Shown here in pieces: positions 1 to 5,845 of a DNA stretch of 5,845 nucleotides (positions are counted from its first letter, which is position 1; each line of letters opens with the position of its first letter). Source of the DNA: a bacterium (GTDB lineage Bacteria > Patescibacteriota > Minisyncoccia > Minisyncoccales > JANBVM01); NCBI GenBank assembly GCA_030591065.1, contig JAUVBU010000029.1, positions 1 through 5,845 of the forward strand, in the 5' to 3' direction. The notes beneath the pieces were generated by a model. It searched no databases. It saw only the letters and a program-made list of their open reading frames with translations, and was not told where the DNA came from. A program made the position numbers and the translations under genes.

Positions 1-965
1 ATTATCAAAAAATTTGTTTTTCCTTAATTTCTAATTTAGGGAAAAGAGAAAAAGAAGTTCTTTTAAGACGTTTTGGTTTAAAAGAAAACAAAAAACAAAC
101 CTTGGAGTTAATCGGCCAGGATTTTGGCGTTTGCAGAGAAAGAATTCGCCAAATCCAAAAAGCTGGATTTAAAAAAATAGAACCAGAAACCGAAAAATAC
201 AAAAAACTCTTTTCTTCTTTTTCTAAACATATTAAAAAATTTGGAGGAGTTCGAAGAGAAGATGCCTTACTAGAAGAACTAGGAGGAGAGAATGGAAAGA
301 ATGAAGTTAAATTCCTTTTATCATTAAAAGATGTTTTTAAGAGAATTAATAAGAATGACGATTTTCATTCTTTGTGGATGTCAGATAAACCCTCTTATAA
401 TACAGCTTTAAAGGTTATTAATACCGCCTGTGGGCAACTTAAAAAGGAAAACAAACCTTTAACCTTAAAAGAATTAAAGCTTGATGCTTCCTTAGGAAAT
501 GATGCTTTGTGTTCTTACTTAGATGTTTCTAAAAAAGTTCAAAAAAACCAAGCTGGTTTTTACGGTTTTTCTAGTTGGCCCGAAATTAATCCCCGGGGAA
601 TTAGAGATAAAGCCTACATTGCTGTTAAGAAAACAGGAAAACCTCTTCACTTTAGCCAAGTAGCTGATTTGATTTCTGGTAGTCACGTTCAAACTGTTCA
701 CAACGAATTAATTAAAGATAAAAGATTTGTTTTGGTAGGTAGGGGTATCTATGCTTTATCTGAATGGGGATATTATCACGGTCAAGTTAAAGATGTTATT
801 TTTAATGTTTTACAAGAGGCCGAAGAGCCTTTAACTAAAAATCAAGTTTTGGAAAAAGTTCTCAAACAAAGATTAGTTAGAAAGAATACTATTTTATTGA
901 ACTTAAGCGACGAAGGGCGTTTTTTGAAAAGCTCTGACGGTAGATATAAAATAAAGGAAATTTAA
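1..965 (+). CDS. Sigma-70 region 4 / HARE-HTH domain DNA-binding protein, 5' partial
   Basis: The frame is open from the left edge (first full codon at base 3) to the TAA at 963-965, giving 320 visible residues. The true start lies outside the window; the TTG at 102 sits inside the sigma domain and is not a credible start. Visible residues 12-60 match sigma-70 region 4: LGKREKEVLLRRFGL, then the helix-turn-helix LIGQDFGVCRERIRQI, the module that contacts the -35 element in sigma factors. After a charged middle section comes a block opening with WPEINPRGIRDKAY (about 193-204) that continues through KPLHFSQVADLI to RFVLVGRGIYALSEW (to about 253). This resembles HARE-HTH, the winged helix also found in the RNA polymerase delta subunit. 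Residues 257-320 look like another winged helix. The combination suggests a transcription regulator or RNA-polymerase-associated factor, a type I recall from Parcubacteria; no sigma region 2 is visible. The next gene starts 1 bp after the stop, so the two are probably cotranscribed. Domain calls are firm, function is inferred. Confidence 0.85.
   Translation, partial: YQKICFSLISNLGKREKEVLLRRFGLKENKKQTLELIGQDFGVCRERIRQIQKAGFKKIEPETEKYKKLFSSFSKHIKKFGGVRREDALLEELGGENGKNEVKFLLSLKDVFKRINKNDDFHSLWMSDKPSYNTALKVINTACGQLKKENKPLTLKELKLDASLGNDALCSYLDVSKKVQKNQAGFYGFSSWPEINPRGIRDKAYIAVKKTGKPLHFSQVADLISGSHVQTVHNELIKDKRFVLVGRGIYALSEWGYYHGQVKDVIFNVLQEAEEPLTKNQVLEKVLKQRLVRKNTILLNLSDEGRFLKSSDGRYKIKEI
954..959 (+). 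promoter_or_regulatory. Shine-Dalgarno of the DUF8128-like gene
   Basis: AAGGAA lies within the last codons of the upstream gene, with 8 nt between AAGGA and the ATG at 967. It is the clearest ribosome binding site at any junction in the window and supports the ATG at 967 as the start. Confidence 0.6.
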
Positions 966-966
966 A

Positions 967-2301
967 ATGTTCTCTGAAGCTTTATCCTTTTACAAAACGG
1001 TGGGGGGTCCAACTCTTTCCTTGGCCTTACAAGTTCTAAGAGGTTGGTGGTGGCTTATTTTCCCTTTTGTTATGCAAAAGCCTTTTTTATTTCTTTGGAG
1101 CAAATGGAGAACCGATCACTGGATAGCTAATGTTTTTAATCCAGTTGTATACGAAATTAAAATACCAAAAGACATCTTAAAGCCAGTAAGGGCCATGGAG
1201 GATGTCTTAAATAGTTTACATAGTGTTACTTATCACCCGGCTGATTGGTGGGAAAAATGGATTGAAGGTCAATTTCAGACTTCAATGTCTTTAGAAATTA
1301 CCTCTATTGAAGGAGAGATACATTTTTATATTAGATTTCATAAAGCTTACTTAGAGGGAATAAAAGCTTCTATCTATTCTCAATATCCTGACGTTGAGAT
1401 GACTCAAGTAGACGATTATACTAAACTTGTTCCTCAAGATATTCCCAATAAAGATTGGGAACTTTGGGCTACAGATTATAAGTTAGTAAGAAATGATTGT
1501 TACCCTATTTTAACCTATAAAAGCTTTGAGAAAGAAATGGAGCCGGTTGAAGAAAAAATAGTAGATCCGGTAGCTAGCCTTTTAGAGTCCATGTCTAGAA
1601 TAGGTCCGGGAGAACAATTTTGGATTCAAATAGCAATAACTCCGATATCAGAAGATATAGCTGGTGATTGGGTTAAAAAATCTGAAGCTAAAAGAGACGA
1701 ACTAGCTAAAAGAAAATCTAAGCCATCAGGCGATGGTAAGCCTATTGTGTTAGGAGCAATGGAAGCTTTAATTACTGGTAAAACTCCAGAAGAATTAAAC
1801 GCACCTCCGAAAGAAAAAGAAACTATGATTCCTCCAGAAATGAGACTTACTCCAGGGGAAAGAAATATTATAGAAGCCATAGAAGAAAAGGCTTCAAAGC
1901 CGTTATTTATGAGCGCTATTAGGTTTATTTTTCTTGGTAAAAGAAAGTTGTTTAATAAAGCAAAATTAAGGCTTGGTTTTACTTTTTTTGGTAGTTATAA
2001 AACTCAAAATCTTAATATGTTGGTACCCTTAGGGGCAACCTTGACTAAAATTCACAAGTCTTGGTTTTTACCGTTAAACATGATGAGGGCCAGGAGAATA
2101 TATTTAAGAGAAAGAAAAATATTTAGAAATTATTTAAGTAGAGTTCCTCCTTTTTATCCTAGACCAGGAGGAGATTTTGTATTAAACATCGAAGAAGTAG
2201 CTTCTCTTTATCACTTTCCATCTTGGAGAGTTTCTCCAGTTCCGGGACTATCAAGAATTGAAGCGAGGAAAAAACCTGCTCCGACGCTACCAATGGAATA
2301 G
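967..2301 (+). CDS. DUF8128-like membrane-anchored partner of a TraD/VirD4-type ATPase
   Basis: This 444-residue protein has an N-terminal hydrophobic segment at about 18-44 (aromatic-rich GWWWLIFPFV), which probably forms one membrane anchor; no cleavable signal peptide is obvious. The remainder looks cytoplasmic. Recognisable blocks are NPVVYEIKIPKD (58-69), a beta-rich stretch at 105-147, YPILTYKSFE (179-188), DPVASLLESMSRIGPGEQFWIQI (200-222, described here by its GPGEQ core at 213-217), a polar linker at about 235-300, KPLFMSAIRFIFLGK (311-325), and a C-terminal FVLNIEEVASLYHFPS (404-419). From memory these match the Patescibacteria family now called DUF8128, found next to or fused to type IV secretion-like DNA-binding ATPases. 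There is no P-loop, so it is not itself the motor. The next gene, in the same frame, starts 3 bp after the TAG and encodes that ATPase. The likely role is to anchor and gate the ATPase at the membrane; the substrate is unknown. The start is supported by AAGGAA upstream. Family assignment is fairly confident, function is inferred. Confidence 0.8.
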   Translation: MFSEALSFYKTVGGPTLSLALQVLRGWWWLIFPFVMQKPFLFLWSKWRTDHWIANVFNPVVYEIKIPKDILKPVRAMEDVLNSLHSVTYHPADWWEKWIEGQFQTSMSLEITSIEGEIHFYIRFHKAYLEGIKASIYSQYPDVEMTQVDDYTKLVPQDIPNKDWELWATDYKLVRNDCYPILTYKSFEKEMEPVEEKIVDPVASLLESMSRIGPGEQFWIQIAITPISEDIAGDWVKKSEAKRDELAKRKSKPSGDGKPIVLGAMEALITGKTPEELNAPPKEKETMIPPEMRLTPGERNIIEAIEEKASKPLFMSAIRFIFLGKRKLFNKAKLRLGFTFFGSYKTQNLNMLVPLGATLTKIHKSWFLPLNMMRARRIYLRERKIFRNYLSRVPPFYPRPGGDFVLNIEEVASLYHFPSWRVSPVPGLSRIEARKKPAPTLPME

Positions 2302-2304
2302 TAT

Positions 2305-4053
2305 ATGAAAAATAAAGATATAAATTTTTTTAGTGAAACTACTTTTCGTGACGAACGAAAAAAAGTAGGAATTAGAACTGACGATAGGCGTCGGCATATT
2401 TATATTGTAGGAAAAACCGGAACGGGAAAGACGGCTATGGTAAAGAATATGGCAATTCACGACATTATGAATGGAAGAGGAATAGGATTTATTGATCCTC
2501 ATGGGGAGGCAGCGGAAGATCTTTTAGATTTTATTCCCTCAAATAGAATTAATGATGTTGTTTATTTTAATCCAGCTGACATAGATTTTCCTATCGCTTT
2601 TAATGTTATGGAAAATGTCGGCAGTAATTATAGGCACTTAGTTGCCGCGGGATTAATGGATGTTTTTAAAAAGATTTGGCCTGATGTTTGGTCAGCTAGA
2701 ATGGAATATATTTTAGGAAACTCTATTCTCGCTCTTTTAGAATATCCCAATGCCACACTATTAGGAATTAATAGAATTTTATCAGACCCTGTTTATAGAG
2801 AAAAAACAGTAAAAAGAGTTAAGGATCCCGTAGTTAAATCTTTTTGGACAAATGAGTTTGCTCGCTACAGTCAAAGATATGAGGTGGAAGCGACAGCAGC
2901 CATTCAAAACAAGATTGGTCAATTTATTTCTAATCCATTAATTAGAAATATAGTCGGACAGGTAAAGTCTAAAATTAATATGGGGGATTTAATGGACGAA
3001 GGAAAGATTCTAATTGCTAATTTATCTAAAGGAAGGATGGGGGAAGATAATTCAAAGCTTTTAGGAGCTCTTTTGATAACAAAACTACAGTTAGCTGCTA
3101 TGTCTAGGGTAAAAATACCAGAGGAAAAAAGAAGAGATTTCTTCTTATATGTTGATGAGTTTCAAAACTTTGTGACAGAATCTTTTGCTAACATTTTATC
3201 TGAGGCTAGAAAATACCGACTATCTTTAACTTTAGCTAATCAATATATTTCTCAGTTAGAAGAAATTACGGCAACCGGAAAGAGTACGAAAGTAAAAGAT
3301 GCTGTTTTCGGAAACGTAGGAACGATAATTAGTTTTAGGGTTGGAGCTGACGATGCTGAATATTTAGAAAAAGAATTTACTCCAGACTTAATGGCAGGAG
3401 ACTTTGTAAATCTTTCTAAATATAATATTTATTTAAAATTAATGGTTGACGGTTTATCTTCAAGGCCTTTTTCCGCCCAAACTCTTTTACCTATCCCAAA
3501 GCCTCAAAAATCAAATAGGGAAAAAATAATTCAAGCTTCCAGAGAAAGATATGGAACAGAAAGAACGATTATCGAAGAGAAAATTAATCGCTGGATAGCA
3601 ACTGTTAATATTTCCAAACCAGCTCAAAGCTCTAATCAGAAAGCAAAGAAAATGTATGATGCTCAGTGTGCCGCGTGTGGTAAAAAAACAAAAGTAATTT
3701 TTGAGCCAGATGGAGTTAGGCCGGTTTATTGTAAAGATTGTTATAAAAAACAAGAAAAGACAGGTTCTACAAAAGTTAAAACTGAAGACGTAAAGAAGGC
3801 TCCATTACCACCTAAAAAAGAAGAGAAAAAGGCTGTGATAGAAAAAGCTATCCCAAAAGATTTTAAGGAAGTTCCTTTATTGTCTAAAAAAGAAGAGAAA
3901 AAAGTTTCTCTAAAAAAAGTAGAAAAGATAGAACCCATTTCTTTTTCTACTTCTAAAAAAGAAAAAAAAGAAGAAAAAAGAACTAAAAAGAAAGTTGACG
4001 TCAGCGAGCTTAAAAAAGCTTTGGCAGAAGCTCTCAAAAAAAACGACGATTAA
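2305..4053 (+). CDS. TraD/VirD4 (HerA-FtsK clade)-like ATPase with C-terminal zinc ribbon
   Basis: This 582-residue P-loop ATPase carries Walker A GKTGTGKT at 36-43, the FIDPHGE block at 62-68 typical of TraD/TraG/VirD4 coupling proteins, and Walker B FFLYVDEF with D284/E285. A probable sensor Gln (Q313 in LANQYISQL) and the family block GNVGTIISFRVGADDAEYL (336-354) follow. After the motor domain (about 1-400) comes a short zinc ribbon with C455/C458 and C476/C479, then a Lys/Glu-rich low-complexity tail (about 485-563). The protein closes with a predicted amphipathic helix, VDVSELKKALAEALKK (564-579). Related proteins form hexameric rings that pump DNA or feed substrates to secretion machines; the preceding DUF8128-like protein probably supplies the membrane anchor, since no membrane segment is seen here. 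The RBS is weak (GGA at 2295-2297). The gene ends in tandem TAA TAA just before pgk. Conjugative transfer is not supported, as no relaxase or pilus gene is visible; DNA uptake, export or segregation are all possible. Confidence 0.9.
   Translation: MKNKDINFFSETTFRDERKKVGIRTDDRRRHIYIVGKTGTGKTAMVKNMAIHDIMNGRGIGFIDPHGEAAEDLLDFIPSNRINDVVYFNPADIDFPIAFNVMENVGSNYRHLVAAGLMDVFKKIWPDVWSARMEYILGNSILALLEYPNATLLGINRILSDPVYREKTVKRVKDPVVKSFWTNEFARYSQRYEVEATAAIQNKIGQFISNPLIRNIVGQVKSKINMGDLMDEGKILIANLSKGRMGEDNSKLLGALLITKLQLAAMSRVKIPEEKRRDFFLYVDEFQNFVTESFANILSEARKYRLSLTLANQYISQLEEITATGKSTKVKDAVFGNVGTIISFRVGADDAEYLEKEFTPDLMAGDFVNLSKYNIYLKLMVDGLSSRPFSAQTLLPIPKPQKSNREKIIQASRERYGTERTIIEEKINRWIATVNISKPAQSSNQKAKKMYDAQCAACGKKTKVIFEPDGVRPVYCKDCYKKQEKTGSTKVKTEDVKKAPLPPKKEEKKAVIEKAIPKDFKEVPLLSKKEEKKVSLKKVEKIEPISFSTSKKEKKEEKRTKKKVDVSELKKALAEALKKNDD
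3812..3902 (+). repeat. In-frame direct repeat in the ATPase Lys/Glu tail
   Basis: The 19-nt string CTAAAAAAGAAGAGAAAAA occurs exactly at 3812-3830 and 3884-3902, 72 nt (24 codons) apart. It encodes PPKKEEKK and LSKKEEKK within two related units (APLPPKKEEKKAV and VPLLSKKEEKKVS). A degenerate third KKEKKEEK follows at about 3955-3978. It looks like a small duplication within a disordered charged tail, although A-rich Lys/Glu codons make partial similarity easy to obtain. Confidence 0.6.
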
Positions 4054-4056
4054 TAA

Positions 4057-5199
4057 ATGAAAAAAATCCAAGACCTTAAATTTAAGGGAAAAAATGTTTT
4101 GGTAAGATGTGACTTTAATGTCCCTCTTTCAAAAGAAGGAAAGGTTTTAGATGACTTTAGAATCAAGCAAGCTTTACCAACTATTAAATATTTAATAGAA
4201 AAAGAAGCTAGGATTATTCTAATGAGTCACTTAGAAACAAAAGAAAAAACATTTAGTTTAAAAATTTTAATTCCGCTCCTCGAAGAACTTTTAGGTAAAA
4301 AGATACAATTTTTTCCTAGCTATTTAAAAAAAGATACAAGAAAAAAAATAGACTCAATGGGACCAGATTGTATCGCTCTTTTGGAAAACTTAAGATTTCA
4401 CAAAGAAGAAAAAGAAAATGATAAGGATTTTGCTAAAAAAATCTCCGAGCTCGGAGATGTTTTTGTTAATGAAGCTTTTTCTTCTTGCCATAGATCCCAT
4501 GCCTCTATAGTTGGTATTCCAAACTATCTACCTGCTGTGCCCGGACTTTTATTAGAAAAAGAAATAAGAGTTTTTTCAAACATTTTAAAGAAACCCAAAA
4601 GGCCCTTTGTGGCTATTATTGGGGGTATTAAAATAGGAACAAAAATTAAAACAATTTTAAATATATTAAAAGTAGCTGACCATTTATTATTAAGTAGTAA
4701 AATGGGAGAAGTTTTCTTTGCTCAGAAAAAACTTATAGTAGGAAGAGATATTGCCGAAGAAAAATTAGTTGAACAAATTAATATAGCTAACACCAAACTT
4801 CATCTACCCTTAGATGGAATGATAGCTTTAAAAGATTTAAAAGAAGACTATTTAAGAGTTGGAGGAATAGGAACTCTTAGAAAAGAAGAAAGTGTTTTTG
4901 ATATTGGTCCAGAAAGTATTAAGTCCTTTAAAGAAATTATTCAAAAAGCAAAAACTATTTTATGGAACGGTCCGATGGGAATGTACGAAAATAAAAAATT
5001 TGAACATGGGACTAGAGAATTAGCTAAAGCTATTACTAGAAATCATATGGCTTTAAAGGTTGCCGGAGGAGGAGAAACAGTTTCAGCTATTAAAAAATTT
5101 AATTTAACAAAAAGATTTGATTTTCTTTCTACTGGAGGAGGAGCAATGTTAGAGTTTTTAGCAGGAGAAAAACTACCTGGAATAAAGGCTTTGCACTAA
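4057..5199 (+). CDS. pgk: Phosphoglycerate kinase, short and divergent
   Basis: Phosphoglycerate kinase interconverts 1,3-bisphosphoglycerate + ADP and 3-phosphoglycerate + ATP in glycolysis, in the cytosol. The 380 residues are slightly below the usual 390-400. Substrate-site residues are visible: VLVRCDFNVP (14-23, with R17, D19, N21), R35 in DDFRIKQALP, H58, R113 in ENLRF, and HRSHAS (145-150). In the C-terminal nucleotide domain are GGIKIGTKI (189-197, keeping both lysines), WNGPMG (303-308), GGGET (337-341) and STGGGA (358-363). Departures from the common pattern are SHLETK where SHLGRP is usual (losing the Arg and shortening the loop), LLSSKMG at 211-217 where a glycine run (IGGGM) is usual, and GGGE for GGGD. 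Most catalytic features persist, so it is probably active, possibly with altered nucleotide binding. The start ATG directly follows TAATAA ending the ATPase gene, with no Shine-Dalgarno, so it probably depends on translational coupling. Confidence 0.96.
   Translation: MKKIQDLKFKGKNVLVRCDFNVPLSKEGKVLDDFRIKQALPTIKYLIEKEARIILMSHLETKEKTFSLKILIPLLEELLGKKIQFFPSYLKKDTRKKIDSMGPDCIALLENLRFHKEEKENDKDFAKKISELGDVFVNEAFSSCHRSHASIVGIPNYLPAVPGLLLEKEIRVFSNILKKPKRPFVAIIGGIKIGTKIKTILNILKVADHLLLSSKMGEVFFAQKKLIVGRDIAEEKLVEQINIANTKLHLPLDGMIALKDLKEDYLRVGGIGTLRKEESVFDIGPESIKSFKEIIQKAKTILWNGPMGMYENKKFEHGTRELAKAITRNHMALKVAGGGETVSAIKKFNLTKRFDFLSTGGGAMLEFLAGEKLPGIKALH
4435..4464. repeat. Near-perfect 30-nt palindrome with A-tract and T-tract inside pgk
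   Basis: An exact 18-nt palindrome, ATCTCCGAGCTCGGAGAT, occupies 4441-4458. Pairing extends to 4435-4464 with one mismatch (A4440/G4459), because A7 (4435-4441) precedes it and T5 (4460-4464) follows it. As RNA it folds into a GC-containing stem with an AGCU tetraloop flanked by A and U runs, which is the layout of a bidirectional intrinsic terminator. It lies in pgk codons for KKISELGDVF, about one third into the gene. The symmetry is read directly from the sequence; any function is inference. Confidence 0.8.
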
Positions 5200-5203
5200 T
5201 TTG

Positions 5204-5212
5204 TGATATGAT
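5204..5212 (+). promoter_or_regulatory. Extended -10-like promoter element before recJ
   Basis: TGATATGAT fits the TGn-TATAAT extended -10 pattern (TG at 5204-5205, TATGAT at 5207-5212). No good -35 lies 16-18 nt upstream, which is tolerable for an extended -10. Transcription would start around 5218-5221, at or just before the recJ ATG. This is the only gap long enough (21 bp) for a dedicated promoter. The match could be chance in AT-rich DNA. Confidence 0.35.
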
Positions 5213-5220
5213 TATCTATT

Positions 5221-5845
5221 ATGAAAAAGGTTATTAAGAATTTAAAAAAAGCAGCAAACAGAATATCAAAAGCTATAGAATCTAAAGAAAAGATAATCCT
5301 TTATGGAGATGCTGATTTAGACGGAGCTAGCTCGGTTATTATTTTAAAAGAAGCTATAAGTAGCTTGGGTGGGGAGGTTTCAGAGATTTATTTCCCGGAT
5401 AGAGAAATTGAAGGATATGGTATTACTACCACAGCTTTAAAACATTTAAAGCAATTTGCCCCAGCTCTTTTAATAGCAGTAGACTGCGGGATTGGTAATG
5501 TTAAAGAGGTAAAAATAGCCAAAAAATTGGGCTTTAGCGTTATTATTATAGATCACCATAAAGTTTTAGGTAAAATACCTCAGGCTGATATTGTAGTAGA
5601 CCCACTCCAAAAAGGAGACAATTATCCTTTTAAGGGTTTTTCAGCTACAGGTCTTGTTTTTAAAACAGTAGAAGCTTTACTTGGCAATAAGATGAGCGAA
5701 AATTTAAGGGGAAGCTTTTTACAGTTAGTAGCTTTAGCTACTATAGCTGATATGATGCCTAAAGTTGAAGACAACAAAGTTTATATTGAAGAGGGAATGA
5801 TGTATTTAAAAAGCTCTTGGCGTCCGGGAATCAAGCTTTTTTTGG
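5221..5845 (+). CDS. recJ: RecJ-like single-stranded-DNA exonuclease (DHH family), 3' partial
   Basis: The frame opens at ATG 5221 and stays open to the right edge (208 codons plus 1 nt), so the C-terminus is missing. The first in-frame stop upstream is TGA at 5209-5211, and ATG 5221 is the first start codon after it. DHH phosphoesterase motifs appear in order: motif I YGDADLDG (D30, D32, D34), motif II AVDCGI (D88), motif III IDHH (D111-H113) and motif IV ATIADMMP (D177). PDREIEGYGI (59-68), YPFKGFSATGLVFK and LVALATIADMMP follow RecJ's own pattern rather than NrnA or GdpP. RecJ degrades single-stranded DNA 5' to 3' with divalent metal in recombination and repair. Motif I lies at about residue 30, whereas E. 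coli RecJ has it at about 80, so the usual N-terminal lead is absent. No Shine-Dalgarno precedes the ATG. Whether the OB-fold and DHHA1 domains follow cannot be seen. An archaeal GAN-like or other short DHH nuclease is the main alternative. Confidence 0.92.
   Translation, partial: MKKVIKNLKKAANRISKAIESKEKIILYGDADLDGASSVIILKEAISSLGGEVSEIYFPDREIEGYGITTTALKHLKQFAPALLIAVDCGIGNVKEVKIAKKLGFSVIIIDHHKVLGKIPQADIVVDPLQKGDNYPFKGFSATGLVFKTVEALLGNKMSENLRGSFLQLVALATIADMMPKVEDNKVYIEEGMMYLKSSWRPGIKLFL

Noticed and set aside
281..327. GGAGGAG followed by ATG at 292 inside the first gene.
   Set aside because: The ATG is out of frame with the gene and reaches a stop after 11 codons.
588..599. TCCCCGGGGA palindrome, a GC island in the first gene.
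   Set aside because: A 10-nt palindrome is expected several times per window, and it encodes the family-typical NPRG segment.
2339..2368. Inverted repeat CTACTTTTCGT...ACG(AAA)AAAAGTAG just after the ATPase start.
   Set aside because: The stem has a 3-nt bulge, is AT-rich, and lies in codons for the conserved FRDERKKVG segment. A stem of this length is plausible by chance.
3994..4028. TTGACG near the end of the ATPase gene as a -35 for a pgk promoter.
   Set aside because: No -10-like sequence lies at the right distance (GCTTTG falls where TATAAT would be).
3741..4037. Minus-strand open frames, including a 98-codon one opposite the ATPase tail.
   Set aside because: They are shadows of plus-strand coding sequence; their Phe/Ser/Leu-rich composition mirrors the Lys/Glu-rich genes, and all lie opposite better-supported genes.
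4036..4079. A8-C run ending in an A AAA AAC slippery heptamer near the end of the ATPase gene, a possible -1 frameshift site.
   Set aside because: The shifted frame adds only about 11 codons before TAA at 4077, is out of frame with pgk, and has no clear downstream hairpin. A-rich lysine codons produce such heptamers by chance.
5126..5147. GGAGGAGGAG followed by ATG inside pgk, resembling a strong internal ribosome binding site.
   Set aside because: It encodes the conserved STGGGAM motif; the resulting in-frame product would be only 17 residues.
5808..5843. AAAAAGCT...AGCTTTTT pairing with a following T run at the right edge, resembling a terminator.
   Set aside because: It lies inside the open recJ frame, the stem is mostly A-T and the loop is 18 nt.

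Overview
The window is a compact, AT-rich (roughly one third GC by eye), entirely plus-strand block of five genes, with gaps of 1, 3, 3 and 21 bp. Its gene content and protein style point to a Patescibacteria/CPR genome, most likely of the Parcubacteria type. The clues are a sigma-region-4 plus HARE-HTH protein, a DUF8128-like membrane protein paired with a TraD/VirD4-like ATPase that ends in a zinc ribbon and a Lys/Glu tail, and divergent short versions of housekeeping enzymes. The visible stops are TAA, TAG, TAA and TAA, and glycine is encoded by GGN, so nothing suggests the TGA=Gly code of Gracilibacteria. The lineage call is inference from remembered family features, not a database result.

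Layout: 1-965 is the 3' part of a DNA-binding regulator (sigma-70 region 4, then winged-helix modules including HARE-HTH) whose start lies left of the window. 967-2301 is a one-membrane-segment protein of the DUF8128 type. 2305-4053 is a P-loop DNA-translocase-like ATPase. 4057-5199 is phosphoglycerate kinase (pgk). 5221 to the right edge is the N-terminal part of a RecJ-like DHH exonuclease that runs out of the window.

The membrane protein and ATPase probably act together as a membrane-anchored nucleic-acid or protein translocating motor. They are in the same reading frame, separated by one TAG codon and one sense codon. pgk is a glycolytic passenger and recJ a DNA repair/degradation gene. 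Their co-location may only reflect genome compaction, although a DNA pump next to a single-strand exonuclease is suggestive in a lineage thought to scavenge nucleotides.

The most notable non-coding signals are a near-perfect 30-nt palindrome inside pgk that looks like a bidirectional intrinsic terminator, and an extended -10-like box just before recJ, which lacks a Shine-Dalgarno and may be leaderless. No tRNA, rRNA, CRISPR array, insertion sequence or attachment site was seen, and no gene-free stretch exceeds 21 bp.
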